Origin: UBA4582 sp965657335
GTDB taxonomy: Bacteria > Pseudomonadota > Gammaproteobacteria > Pseudomonadales > Azotimanducaceae
Length of the DNA: 64,000 nucleotides
Direction of reading: 5' to 3'
Assembly: GCA_965657335.1 (NCBI GenBank)
Contig: CBFHOH010000014.1
Span: 59,557-123,556 of the forward strand
The first letter of the stretch is position 1. Each line of letters begins with the position of its first letter. Below, one piece after another: positions 35,832-44,950 of this stretch. Made by a program: the position numbers and the translations under genes. The notes under the pieces were generated by a model, which saw only the letters and a program-made list of their open reading frames with translations, had not been told where the DNA came from and did not search any database.

Positions 35832-37001
35832 ATGGCAAGCAACACACAGATTCCAACACTTCTCGAGATGGCTGAGGCCTTGGTCGCAATTCCTTCCGTA
35901 AGCAGTGTTTTGCCGTCGATTGACCAAAGCAACCTGCCAGTGCTCGAGACGCTAGCCAATTGGCTGAAGCCGCTGGGCTTCGCCGTTGAAATCCTGCCGA
36001 TTGCCGGCCGCCCCGGCAAAGCCAATCTCATTGCAACCCTAGGCCGAGGTAAGGACGGGCTGGTTTTCTCAGGTCACTCCGACACGGTGCCATTTGATGA
36101 ACATCTCTGGCAAACCAACCCCTTTACGCTAACAGAGCGCGACAACAAACTGTATGGCCTCGGCAGCTGTGACATGAAAGCCTTTTTTGCACTGGTCATT
36201 ACCGCGCTGGCACCTTATCTCGATAAACATTTCAATCACCCGCTGACGATTATAGCGACTGCGGACGAAGAGTCCTCAATGAGCGGCGCCCGCGCACTCA
36301 ATGCTGCTGAGTTATCGGGCGCACGCTACGCCATTATCGGGGAACCCACTAATCTTTCCCCCGTTTTTCAGCACAAAGGGATTATGATGCTGTCACTCAG
36401 AATCGAAGGAAGCGCCGGACACTCGTCTAACCCGGCACTTGGGAACAACGCGATTGAAGCGACAACTCTAGTCATCGGCGAACTGGGTAAATTTAGGACA
36501 GAACTTGCCAACCGCTACCAAAGCCCAGCATTCGAAGTACAGGTGCCAACGCTAAATCTAGGTTGCATTCATGGTGGAGACAACCCTAATCGTATTTGTG
36601 ACCACGTAGAGCTCGCTTTTGATGTCAGAGTGTTACCGGGGATGGACAACACTAATATAATGGCAGAAATCAGTGATCGTCTTGAACCGAAGCTTAAAGA
36701 TCAGGGATACAAGTTTAACTTGGAGTTATTTCACCCGCCGGTGCCCGCATTTAAGTCTGTTGGACACAACGCCGATGAAACGCTGGTTGCTACGGCTCAA
36801 CGGCTATCGGGCTTTGAACCAGCCAGCGTCGCATTTGCGACTGAAGCGCCATTTCTGACCGATCTCGGCATGGAAACCGTTGTGCTGGGGCCCGGTTCAA
36901 TTGATCAGGCTCACCAGCCAAATGAATTTCTCGCATTGGACCAACTTGATCCAAGTATTGCTATACTACGCGGCCTAATTGAGAAGTACTGTTTATTATA
37001 A
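35832..37001 (+). CDS. argE: acetylornithine deacetylase
   Basis: ArgE hydrolyses N2-acetylornithine to ornithine in the linear arginine pathway. The 389-residue M20 metallopeptidase fold shows GHSDTVP (His82, Asp84), the bridging Asp114 in GSCDMKAF, the catalytic Glu pair in ADEESSMSG, a further ligand in IIGEPTN, and DQAHQPNE near the C-terminus. The dimerisation (lid) domain begins at HKGIMMLSLRIEGSAGHSS. It is 20 bp upstream of argA, forming an argE-argA-ilvD unit. Confidence 0.94.
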   Translation: MASNTQIPTLLEMAEALVAIPSVSSVLPSIDQSNLPVLETLANWLKPLGFAVEILPIAGRPGKANLIATLGRGKDGLVFSGHSDTVPFDEHLWQTNPFTLTERDNKLYGLGSCDMKAFFALVITALAPYLDKHFNHPLTIIATADEESSMSGARALNAAELSGARYAIIGEPTNLSPVFQHKGIMMLSLRIEGSAGHSSNPALGNNAIEATTLVIGELGKFRTELANRYQSPAFEVQVPTLNLGCIHGGDNPNRICDHVELAFDVRVLPGMDNTNIMAEISDRLEPKLKDQGYKFNLELFHPPVPAFKSVGHNADETLVATAQRLSGFEPASVAFATEAPFLTDLGMETVVLGPGSIDQAHQPNEFLALDQLDPSIAILRGLIEKYCLL

Positions 37002-37021
37002 ACTTCAGTGCACTGTGAACA

Positions 37022-38320
37022 ATGACCATGACTGACAATATATCCCACGTAAAATGGTTTCGAGATTCCTCTCCCTATATCAATGCACACAGAGGCAAAA
37101 CTTTTGTTTTGCATCTCGGGTCCGAGGCGCTCGGTAATGAAAACTTTCCCAATATCGTAAGTGATATCGTTCTTCTCAACAGTCTCGGCGTCCGGCTCGT
37201 CGTCGTTTTTGGTGCCTCCGGTCAAATACGCGAGCGTTTATTAACTGCCGGAGACGAATCCGCTGCGAATTTCGAGTTGGGTAAAAGTGTACTGACACCC
37301 GCGCAGCTCCCTCTGGCACAGGAAGTTATTGGCAGGCTCAAGTCAGAGCTCGAAGCCCGGCTATCTATGGGTTTGATCAATAGCCCTCAGCATGGGTCGG
37401 ACCTGCTCGTCACGTCTGGAAATTTTATAAAGGCAAAACCCCTCGGCGTCATCGACGGCATCGACTATCACCACACTGGAACCGTTAGAAACGTCACGAC
37501 CGATGCAATCCGTCAACAACTGGAAACTTCTGTTGTGTTAATCCCACCGGTGGGATATTCATTATCTGGTGAAGTTTTCTGTATGCACGCCAAGGAAATG
37601 GCAACTACCATCGCTGTTGAACTAGGTGCAACAAAACTCATATTCTTTACCGAACAAAACGGCATTCCAGATCAAACCGGTGCGCCTATAAGCGAACTAT
37701 CAATAGATCAGCTGAATGATCCTGCGTACAAAGATTCTGATGAGTTGCAGCTCGCCAGAAAAGCCTGCCAACAAGGTGTCTCTCGATGTCACTTGCTAAG
37801 CTATCAGTACGACGGCGCTTTGCTTGAAGAGCTTTACACAAGAGATGGCGCTGGCACCCAGATAATCAGAGAAAGCTACGAACAAATTCGCCGAGCAAAC
37901 CCTGCAGATGTCCCGGGCATTATAGAGTTGATCTCTCCACTTGAAGAGCAAGGCTTACTTGTAAAACGTTCTCGGGAATTGCTTGAATCGGAACATCATC
38001 TGTTCACCGTGTGCGAGCGTGACGGTATGATTGTAGGCTGCGCCGCTCTGTATCCTTTCGACAACATGGCTGAACTCGCCTGTCTGGCAACTCATCCAGA
38101 TTATCGGGACAATAATCGAGGTGAACTGCTGCTTGCCGCTATCGTCGCGCAGGCAAAGCGACAAAAATTAGAAACCCTGTTTGTGCTGACAACTCAAACA
38201 GTGCACTGGTTCCTAGAGCGTGGTTTCGCCTCACAGTCACTCGATTCTTTACCTGATTCCAGAAAATCACTTTACAACTACCAACGTAATTCAAAGCTAC
38301 TTGCACAGAAGCTGAACTAG
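37022..38320 (+). CDS. argA: amino-acid N-acetyltransferase (N-acetylglutamate synthase)
   Basis: ArgA makes N-acetylglutamate, the first arginine-pathway step, and is normally inhibited by arginine. The 432-residue protein joins an amino-acid-kinase-like domain (about 1-280; FVLHLGSEAL, VVVFGASGQIRERL) to a GNAT domain (about 285-432; IRRANPADVPGIIELI, LATHPDYRDNNRGELLL). This is the classical gammaproteobacterial architecture. The start MTMTDN at 37022 is chosen because it follows the argE stop by 20 bp; the second ATG is equally possible. ilvD follows after 18 bp. Confidence 0.95.
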   Translation: MTMTDNISHVKWFRDSSPYINAHRGKTFVLHLGSEALGNENFPNIVSDIVLLNSLGVRLVVVFGASGQIRERLLTAGDESAANFELGKSVLTPAQLPLAQEVIGRLKSELEARLSMGLINSPQHGSDLLVTSGNFIKAKPLGVIDGIDYHHTGTVRNVTTDAIRQQLETSVVLIPPVGYSLSGEVFCMHAKEMATTIAVELGATKLIFFTEQNGIPDQTGAPISELSIDQLNDPAYKDSDELQLARKACQQGVSRCHLLSYQYDGALLEELYTRDGAGTQIIRESYEQIRRANPADVPGIIELISPLEEQGLLVKRSRELLESEHHLFTVCERDGMIVGCAALYPFDNMAELACLATHPDYRDNNRGELLLAAIVAQAKRQKLETLFVLTTQTVHWFLERGFASQSLDSLPDSRKSLYNYQRNSKLLAQKLN

Positions 38321-38338
38321 CACAGCCAGGAACAAACA

Positions 38339-40180
38339 ATGCCAAGATATCGTTCAAAAACATCAACCCATGGTCGAAATATGGCAGGAGCACGCGCACT
38401 GTGGCGAGCTACCGGCATGAAAGACGATGATTTTCAGAAACCGATTATCGCTATCGCAAATTCGTTTACCCAGTTCGTGCCTGGACACGTCCACCTGAAA
38501 GATATGGGCCAACTGGTCGCGCGTGAAGTTGAGAAAGCAGGGGGTGTTGCGAAAGAATTCAATACGATCGCCGTCGATGACGGCATTGCTATGGGGCATG
38601 ACGGTATGCTTTATAGTTTGCCTTCACGAGACATCATTGCCGATTCAATCGAATACATGGTGAATGCGCACTGTGCAGACGCGCTCGTTTGTATCTCCAA
38701 TTGTGACAAAATTACACCGGGTATGCTCAATGCCTCACTGCGTTTGAACATACCAACCATATTTGTATCCGGCGGGCCTATGGAGGCCGGACGCACACGC
38801 TTGGCAAATCACAACACCAACTTGATCCATGCCATTGTTGTCGCTGCAGATGAGCAGATAACTGACGCAGAGGTAGAAGATTACGAAAGATCAGCTTGCC
38901 CAACCTGCGGATCTTGCTCTGGCATGTTCACAGCGAACTCGATGAACTGCCTAACCGAAGTTCTGGGGCTCTCGTTACCCGGTAACGGCTCTATGCTGGC
39001 AACTCACGCAGACAGGGAGCAACTGTTTTTAGAAGCTGGCCGACAGATTGTCGACATTACGAAAGCGTACTACGAGGAAGATGACGAATCAGTGCTTCCC
39101 CGAAATATCGCTAACGTCAGATCGTTCGAAAATGCCATGTCGCTCGATATTGCAATGGGCGGTTCTACGAATACGATACTTCACCTTTTGGCCGCGGCTC
39201 AGGAGGGAGATATTGATTTCGACCTGAGTGATATCGATAGACTTTCCCGCAAAGTGCCCAACCTTTGCAAAGTAGCCCCCATGGTTGATACCTACCATAT
39301 GGAGGACGTACACCGTGCCGGCGGGATGATGGCAATTATGGGGGAGCTCGACCGCGGCGGTCTGATGGACACGTCCGGCAGAACTGTTCACAGCGCCACA
39401 ATGGCAGATGCACTAAAAAAATGGGACGTGAAAATAACCGCGGACGCGCAAGTGGCAGAATTCTATCGCGCTGGGCCAGCAGGTATACCGACGCAGCAAG
39501 CATTTAGCCAAGCAACGCGATACGACGATCTGGACCTGGACCGAAGTAACGGCTGCGTTCGAGACATGGCGCACGCGTACTCGAAAGAGGGCGGTCTAGC
39601 GGTGCTGTTCGGAAATATCGCAGAAGATGGCTGCATCGTGAAAACTGCCGGCGTAGACGAAGAGATTTGGAAATTTTCAGGCCCCGCACGCATTTTTGAA
39701 AGTCAAGATTCGGCAGTTGCTGCGATCCTTGCGGATGAGATTGTCGAGGGCGATGTAATTGTTATTCGCTATGAAGGACCAAAGGGCGGTCCTGGCATGC
39801 AGGAGATGCTCTACCCTACCAGTTATCTCAAATCCAAAGGACTTGGCGCTGCTTGTGCACTGCTTACCGATGGCCGATTCTCCGGAGGCACGTCTGGACT
39901 ATCTATCGGGCACGCCTCACCGGAAGCCGCGCAGGGCGGTTTGATTGGTCTGGTCGAAGAAGGCGATGAAATACAAATTGACATTCCCAACCGGTCGATT
40001 CACCTGAACGTCACGGAGGAAGTTATTGCCACGCGGAGGTCCGCCATGGAGGCGAAGGGAACTGATGCATGGAAACCAACGGAAAAACGTCGCCGCGTCG
40101 TATCTGCTGCGCTTAAAGCCTACGCTGCGCTCACAACAAGTGCGGACAAAGGCGCAGTAAGAGACCTGAGTCAACTATGA
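38339..40180 (+). CDS. ilvD: dihydroxy-acid dehydratase
   Basis: IlvD dehydrates dihydroxy acids to the keto acids used for Val, Leu and Ile synthesis. The 613-residue protein has the iron-sulfur cysteines in ISNCDKITPGM (Cys122) and ACPTCGSCSGMFTANSMNC (Cys187-193 region), plus GGSTNTILHLLA and the C-terminal GPKGGPGMQEML. Length and motifs match the E. coli type with a labile cluster. It is the last gene of the argE-argA-ilvD unit and is convergent with hemE (12 bp). Confidence 0.97.
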   Translation: MPRYRSKTSTHGRNMAGARALWRATGMKDDDFQKPIIAIANSFTQFVPGHVHLKDMGQLVAREVEKAGGVAKEFNTIAVDDGIAMGHDGMLYSLPSRDIIADSIEYMVNAHCADALVCISNCDKITPGMLNASLRLNIPTIFVSGGPMEAGRTRLANHNTNLIHAIVVAADEQITDAEVEDYERSACPTCGSCSGMFTANSMNCLTEVLGLSLPGNGSMLATHADREQLFLEAGRQIVDITKAYYEEDDESVLPRNIANVRSFENAMSLDIAMGGSTNTILHLLAAAQEGDIDFDLSDIDRLSRKVPNLCKVAPMVDTYHMEDVHRAGGMMAIMGELDRGGLMDTSGRTVHSATMADALKKWDVKITADAQVAEFYRAGPAGIPTQQAFSQATRYDDLDLDRSNGCVRDMAHAYSKEGGLAVLFGNIAEDGCIVKTAGVDEEIWKFSGPARIFESQDSAVAAILADEIVEGDVIVIRYEGPKGGPGMQEMLYPTSYLKSKGLGAACALLTDGRFSGGTSGLSIGHASPEAAQGGLIGLVEEGDEIQIDIPNRSIHLNVTEEVIATRRSAMEAKGTDAWKPTEKRRRVVSAALKAYAALTTSADKGAVRDLSQL

Positions 40181-40192
40181 AATAGGCAAGGC

Positions 40193-41230
40193 TTACTTGG
40201 CGGTGTACTCATGCACAAAGTCAACCAGAGCCTTGACATTCTCGACCGGTGTTTCCGGAATAATGCCATGTCCCAGGTTGAAGATGTGACCCGGCCTGCC
40301 GTTCACTTCATCAAGCACTTCTTTGGCTTTTCGTTTTACTGAGGCTTCGTCTGCACACAGTATAATGGGGTCCATATTACCCTGCACTGACTTCACCCCG
40401 GTCGCATTCCAAGTCTCGATTAAGGGCGTTCGCCAGTCTAAAGCAAGCACATCACCGCCGGCCTCAGCCATCAGTGGCGCCAGCGCGGGGTTGCCTGTGC
40501 CAAAATGTATCACAGGCACCCTGCCGCAAACCTCTTCCATCATTCGCTGACTATGCGGCATGACGTATTCTCGATAATCCGCTGGTGACAAAGTGCCGAC
40601 CCAACTGTCAAACAGCTGAACCGCCTGCACGCCTGAATCTATCTGGTAATTCATGTAATCAATCACTGTGTTAGTGATTTTTTCCATCAAAGCGTGCCAT
40701 GCCCCGGTGTCGCCGTACATCATTTGCTTAACAAAAACATAATTTCGCGAACCCTTGCCTTCAATTGCATAAGACGCAAGGGTAAAAGGCGCACCACCAA
40801 AACCAATCAGAGGAATATCTGCCGGTAACTCGGCACGTATTAGTTTGATTACATCGTTTATGTAAGGCATCGAATCTTTTGCAGGTTGAACGCGCAGATT
40901 ATCTATATCCGCATGGGTTCGAACAGGGTTGTCGAAATTCGGACCGAAGCCCGGAATATAGTCCAGCTTCATACCCATTGGCTCAAGTATCGGCAGCAAA
41001 TCAGCAAACATGATGGCTGCATCAACGCCAAGAATACGTTGTGCATCGCAGGTCGCTTTGGCCGCAAGCTCAGGCGTTTTGAAAAAATCGAGACTCTTGG
41101 TGTCCCCTTTTACCTGATGATACTCCGGCATGTAGCGTCCCGCCTGTCGATTCAACCATATTGGCGTAAAATCAGTCTCTTCCCCCCGACACGCTTTGAG
41201 GAATGTAGAATTGTGCAGGACGTCGTCCAT
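40193..41230 (-). CDS. hemE: uroporphyrinogen decarboxylase
   Basis: HemE removes four carboxyl groups from uroporphyrinogen III to give coproporphyrinogen III in haem synthesis. The 345-residue protein has the signature PIWLNRQAGRYMPEYH, the catalytic Asp region AAIMFADLLPILEPMG, and GFGGAPFTLASYAIEG and FNLGHGIIPETP further on. The ATG at 41230 follows AAGG by about 9 bases. A good -10 hexamer lies 43 bp upstream. Confidence 0.97.
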   Translation of the reverse strand: MDDVLHNSTFLKACRGEETDFTPIWLNRQAGRYMPEYHQVKGDTKSLDFFKTPELAAKATCDAQRILGVDAAIMFADLLPILEPMGMKLDYIPGFGPNFDNPVRTHADIDNLRVQPAKDSMPYINDVIKLIRAELPADIPLIGFGGAPFTLASYAIEGKGSRNYVFVKQMMYGDTGAWHALMEKITNTVIDYMNYQIDSGVQAVQLFDSWVGTLSPADYREYVMPHSQRMMEEVCGRVPVIHFGTGNPALAPLMAEAGGDVLALDWRTPLIETWNATGVKSVQGNMDPIILCADEASVKRKAKEVLDEVNGRPGHIFNLGHGIIPETPVENVKALVDFVHEYTAK

Positions 41231-41272
41231 ATCAAATAGCCTTTACTTTTTTAGTATCTGAAAAAGCGCTAA

Positions 41273-41278
41273 ATTATA
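41273..41278 (-). promoter_or_regulatory. -10 element TATAAT for hemE
   Basis: On the minus strand a consensus TATAAT sits 43 bp before the hemE ATG, in the 77-bp gap after the adenylate cyclase gene. The -35 region is weak. It suggests hemE has its own promoter. Confidence 0.4.
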
Positions 41279-41307
41279 CATGGATCGGTAACTGAGACTC
41301 TGATTAT

Positions 41308-42798
41308 TTATCCGTATGTTTTATCCGGCCCCGGAGGCAATACTCGCAACATTGCAGCCTTCTCCAAACGCTGGGTTTCGATCGCTTCTGTGGTATCGAT
41401 CATTTCCCTGAGTATCGTTTTCACCTGTCCCACATGAATTAATGAGGGTTCCAGGGTGATGGAGAAACCAACGGAGAGTCGCTCTATTGGCGGCTCTTTT
41501 TCCTCTGAAAGGCCCAACACATCGTGCGCTTCAATAACCCTATTAAACCCTTTGAGAAATACCGGGTCGCGCCTGTGTGCGCTCACCTGATCACGAACCA
41601 GTCTGTGGGTATCTGCAGAAATTAAAACACCATCACGCACAGCTATTCCCTCAAGTCTGCTGGCCAAATTTACTGTGCTACCAACTGCGGTATAGTCCAT
41701 CCGACTGTCGCAGCCAAAGTTGCCGACGGTGCAATACCCTGTGTGGATGCCTATTCTCACGTGCAATTCACTGAATATGCCTTCGCTGGCCCACTTTTTC
41801 CTTAGCAACTTAACCTTCTCCCGCATGTTCAAGGCCATCCTGATGCAAGCTATCGCGTCCCCTTTCCTACCTCGCGTTGAGGGGTCACCGAAGAAAACCA
41901 TAATACCGTCACCCATAAACTTATCGATGGTGCCACCGTGTTCAATCGCTATCTCAGCCATGGAGTTGAGGTATTCGTTCAAGATACGCGTCACGGTTTC
42001 TTCTTCTAGATTATCCATGAGCGCCGTAAAACCCTCGATATCCGAGAAAAACACGGTCAAGCATTTACGGGTGCTTTGTTCATGTAGACACTCTCCAATG
42101 GTAGATTCCGCTAATCCCGCTGTTTGATTCTTTTGATCTGCAATTTGGGAGTAGATTTGGGGGGACACATAACGACGCAACTTATCTGATACAGACATAA
42201 TCTCGTCACTCGTTATCGAGAGCCGTTTCCCTTTTTCGCCAAGCGACTTGGTTGTCCGAAAACCCAGTCCCGCAACTAACGCGCTATAAAACAACACTAA
42301 TGCTGCGGCGGCAGTCTCTTTGCCGTCCCACATCGTGGTCAAACCGGAATCAATACCCAACCAGTACCCACAAATGCAGACTAGCAACGCAGCGATCATA
42401 TTCATAAGCGCAACCCGCAACCGCGCGATAATCAGCGTACTCATCGTTAATGAAGCGAGAAAACTTATAGATGCAATGAAGTGGTAATGATTAGCAACAA
42501 TCAGGATGCCGACTATCAGCCCGTCGACAAACATCGACTTTCTGGCCCCGGCCTCATCGTTGAAGAATCGAGCAACGACCAATAGTTGAAAATGCGGGTA
42601 AAAGAGCAAGAAAAACAGCAGGCCAGCCTGCTCGAAATGTAAACCTGAAAGATCCACGCCCCAGAAAGTGATCAGGGTTGCAATCAAGTAAGCGTAAACG
42701 CGTGGGAAGTAAATCGCCCTGACAAGGAAGTGGCAATTTTCGAGATAACGAGACACCAATGTGGCGACACTGGAGAGATAGGCGCTGAGAATTGACAT
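41308..42798 (-). CDS. membrane adenylate cyclase, class III, MASE2-type N-terminus (CyaB-like)
   Basis: A 496-residue cyclase. The N-terminal 185 residues hold about six hydrophobic helices beginning with a segment IYFPRVYAYLIATLITFWGVD that resembles MASE2. The catalytic domain (about 240-430) has FFSDIEGFTAL (metal Asp253), GGTIDKFMGDGIMVFFG (Lys293 for adenine, metal Asp297) and GSTVNLASRLE (transition-state Asn and Arg). The set predicts ATP, not GTP, as substrate. P. aeruginosa CyaB has the same layout and feeds the cAMP-Vfr circuit. A 60-residue tail follows the catalytic domain. It is upstream of hemE on the same strand. Confidence 0.88.
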   Translation of the reverse strand: MSILSAYLSSVATLVSRYLENCHFLVRAIYFPRVYAYLIATLITFWGVDLSGLHFEQAGLLFFLLFYPHFQLLVVARFFNDEAGARKSMFVDGLIVGILIVANHYHFIASISFLASLTMSTLIIARLRVALMNMIAALLVCICGYWLGIDSGLTTMWDGKETAAAALVLFYSALVAGLGFRTTKSLGEKGKRLSITSDEIMSVSDKLRRYVSPQIYSQIADQKNQTAGLAESTIGECLHEQSTRKCLTVFFSDIEGFTALMDNLEEETVTRILNEYLNSMAEIAIEHGGTIDKFMGDGIMVFFGDPSTRGRKGDAIACIRMALNMREKVKLLRKKWASEGIFSELHVRIGIHTGYCTVGNFGCDSRMDYTAVGSTVNLASRLEGIAVRDGVLISADTHRLVRDQVSAHRRDPVFLKGFNRVIEAHDVLGLSEEKEPPIERLSVGFSITLEPSLIHVGQVKTILREMIDTTEAIETQRLEKAAMLRVLPPGPDKTYG

Positions 42799-42848
42799 GC
42801 CGTAATTTTGGCATCTCGGATAATAATCTATATGGGTACTGGATGAAG

Positions 42849-42895
42849 ACGCCGTGAGTTATTTCTTGCTCTAACAGGACAATGACTCACGGCGT
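42849..42895. terminator. long inverted repeat between the cyclase gene and fabV
   Basis: ACGCCGTGAGT (42849-42859) is perfectly repeated in inverse at 42885-42895. A T.G wobble and three more pairs (61-63 with 81-83) extend the stem to 15 bp around a 17-base loop. On the plus strand it is followed by ATTTTAGG. It lies 27 bp after the fabV stop and 51 bp before the cyclase start, so it could end fabV transcription or be a structured cyclase leader. Confidence 0.55.
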
Positions 42896-42921
42896 ATTTT
42901 AGGCCCGAAACTTAAGGATGA

Positions 42922-44124
42922 TTAATCGCCAAACGCCAAGGACATTTCAACCACCTGATCTACATCCGATTCGTAGTCAACTTCGTCAAACCCAAACCCG
43001 TGCATTTGCAAGTAAGCAGCCTGATAGCCGGCGAAATCTGAAATTTCACTCAGGTTCTCTTCCGAAACAATATGCCAAAGTTCCTTTACCTGATCCTGAA
43101 CCTCTGCTGTCAATTCCCAATCGTCAAGACGAATTCTACCTTTCTCGTCGAGGGCCAGATCATTAATGTCGCCGGTAAATAGCCTTTCCAGAAACAGGCG
43201 GGTTGTTTGCTCCACACACCCCTCGTGCGTTCCGTTAGCCTTCATTATTTTGAATAGGAGCGACAGATAGACGGACATCCCGGGGATCGCTGAGGCCGCC
43301 TGAGTCATCAAACCTTTCATCACCGCAACGTAGGCGTGACCGTTAATCGACGCCATTGGTTCCTGCAGGGCAAGTGCCGCTCTATCAAGGTCTTCCTTCG
43401 CTTTGCCAATGGTCCCGTGGTAATAAATAGGCCACGTTACCTCGCTGCCAAGGTAGGTATAGTTGGTTGTAATACATCCATCCGCTAGCACATTCGCCTC
43501 TAAAAGCGCAGCTATCCACAACTCCCAGTCCTCGCCACCCATTACTTTTACCGTGTCGTTAACTTCCTGTTCACTCGCCGGTTCAAGTGCAATCGATCGT
43601 ATCTCGGAGGTGTTGATATCAATCGTTGAACCTTCGAACGACTCACCAATGGGCTTTAGCGTGCTTCGAACCAACTCCCCGCCCGGAACCTGCCGAGCCG
43701 GCGCTGCAACAGAATAAACAACCATATCAACCTGACCGAGATCAGCTTTAATAAGCGCAATCGTAGCCGCTTTTAACTCTTCGGAAAAAGCGTCACCGTT
43801 AAGGTTTTTCGCATACAGCCCAGCCTCTTCCGCCAACCTCGTAAATGCCGCGGATTTGTACCAACCGGGTGAGGCCGTTCTGTTTTTGACTGAGGGACGC
43901 TCAAAGAAAACACCAATTGTCGAAGCACCGGCTCCAAAAGCAGCACTGATGCGTGTTGCCAGACCATAACCGCCGGAAGCGCCAATCACCAACACGCGTT
44001 TTGGACCATGCTGAATGGGCCCCCGGTCCTTAACATGGGCAATTTGCAAGGCAACATCTTTCTCACAACCCGTTGGATGAGAAGTGGTGCAGAGAAATCC
44101 TTTTATTCTTGGCTTGATGATCAT
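42922..44124 (-). CDS. fabV: enoyl-[acyl-carrier-protein] reductase FabV
   Basis: FabV catalyses the NADH-dependent last step of fatty-acid elongation and is the triclosan-tolerant alternative to FabI. The 400-residue protein begins with the family N-terminus MIIKPRIKGF, has the nucleotide motif VLVIGASGGYGLATR and the active-site Tyr234-X8-Lys243 (YYHGTIGKAK), the longer spacing that marks FabV. It starts 2 bp after lgt, so rppH-ptsP-lgt-fabV are probably one unit. In E. coli thyA occupies this place. Confidence 0.95.
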   Translation of the reverse strand: MIIKPRIKGFLCTTSHPTGCEKDVALQIAHVKDRGPIQHGPKRVLVIGASGGYGLATRISAAFGAGASTIGVFFERPSVKNRTASPGWYKSAAFTRLAEEAGLYAKNLNGDAFSEELKAATIALIKADLGQVDMVVYSVAAPARQVPGGELVRSTLKPIGESFEGSTIDINTSEIRSIALEPASEQEVNDTVKVMGGEDWELWIAALLEANVLADGCITTNYTYLGSEVTWPIYYHGTIGKAKEDLDRAALALQEPMASINGHAYVAVMKGLMTQAASAIPGMSVYLSLLFKIMKANGTHEGCVEQTTRLFLERLFTGDINDLALDEKGRIRLDDWELTAEVQDQVKELWHIVSEENLSEISDFAGYQAAYLQMHGFGFDEVDYESDVDQVVEMSLAFGD

Positions 44125-44126
44125 AT

Positions 44127-44915
44127 TTAGCTTTTACCTTTTGAACGACGATAACTAACATATAAAAAAACGAGCCCAATAATAATCATCGGACTTGATA
44201 ACAATTGACCCATGGTCAACCAATCGAATGCAATATAACTCAGATGACTGTCAGGTTCTCTTAGGAACTCGGAGCCAAACCTGAGACAACCATAACCGAT
44301 CAAAAACATCGCCGAGACAGCCATTCTGGGTCTCGAGGTGCGACTAAACAGCCACAATACTAACCATAGCACGGGGCCTTCCAGCAGTGCCTGATACAAA
44401 CTCGAGGGGTGTCGGGCAACAACATCTCCCGGATAAATTGCCGCCCAGGGTACTTCGGTAACGCGTCCCGGCAACTCTCCATTAATAAAGTTGCCTATTC
44501 TTCCGCAACCGAGTGCGATCGGAATACTCGGTGCAATAAAATCTGTAATCTGGAAAAAAGTCTTGTTTATCTTTCGCCCGTAGAGGTACATCGCAAGAAA
44601 GACGCCCAACATGCCGCCATGATAAGACATACCTCCTTCCCATATCCTCAGAATGCGTAAGGGATCCTCAATAATGCCCTGCCATCCGTAGAAAGCCATG
44701 TAGCCGATGCGGCCGCCAAGAATAATGCCAAACATGCTGTAGAAAACCATGTCTGAGATCTGTTCTTCGCTCCATCCCAACTTGTGCTTACGACTTCGCT
44801 GCCCTAACTGCCACCAGACCAGAGATATCCCGACCAGATAACTTAACGCATACCAATGAATGCTCACTGGCCCCAGGCTTATTGCAACCGGGTCAAACTG
44901 GGGGTAATGCCACAT
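44127..44915 (-). CDS. lgt: phosphatidylglycerol--prolipoprotein diacylglyceryl transferase
   Basis: Lgt adds diacylglycerol to the lipobox cysteine of prolipoproteins. The 262-residue polytopic protein has about seven membrane helices, the conserved His99 in SYHGGMLG, and the Lgt signature GCGRIGNFINGELPGR. It is 35 bp downstream of ptsP, the same order as in E. coli. Its substrates in this window include the imelysin-like lipoprotein at 48.5 kb. Confidence 0.96.
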   Translation of the reverse strand: MWHYPQFDPVAISLGPVSIHWYALSYLVGISLVWWQLGQRSRKHKLGWSEEQISDMVFYSMFGIILGGRIGYMAFYGWQGIIEDPLRILRIWEGGMSYHGGMLGVFLAMYLYGRKINKTFFQITDFIAPSIPIALGCGRIGNFINGELPGRVTEVPWAAIYPGDVVARHPSSLYQALLEGPVLWLVLWLFSRTSRPRMAVSAMFLIGYGCLRFGSEFLREPDSHLSYIAFDWLTMGQLLSSPMIIIGLVFLYVSYRRSKGKS

Positions 44916-44950
44916 ATTTTTCTCAACTACTTAATTGATCAGAGCATGCT

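Noticed and set aside
35648..36031. Upstream extension of the small exported protein
   Set aside because: It lies antisense to argE, shows no conserved character, and would bury the signal peptide inside the protein.
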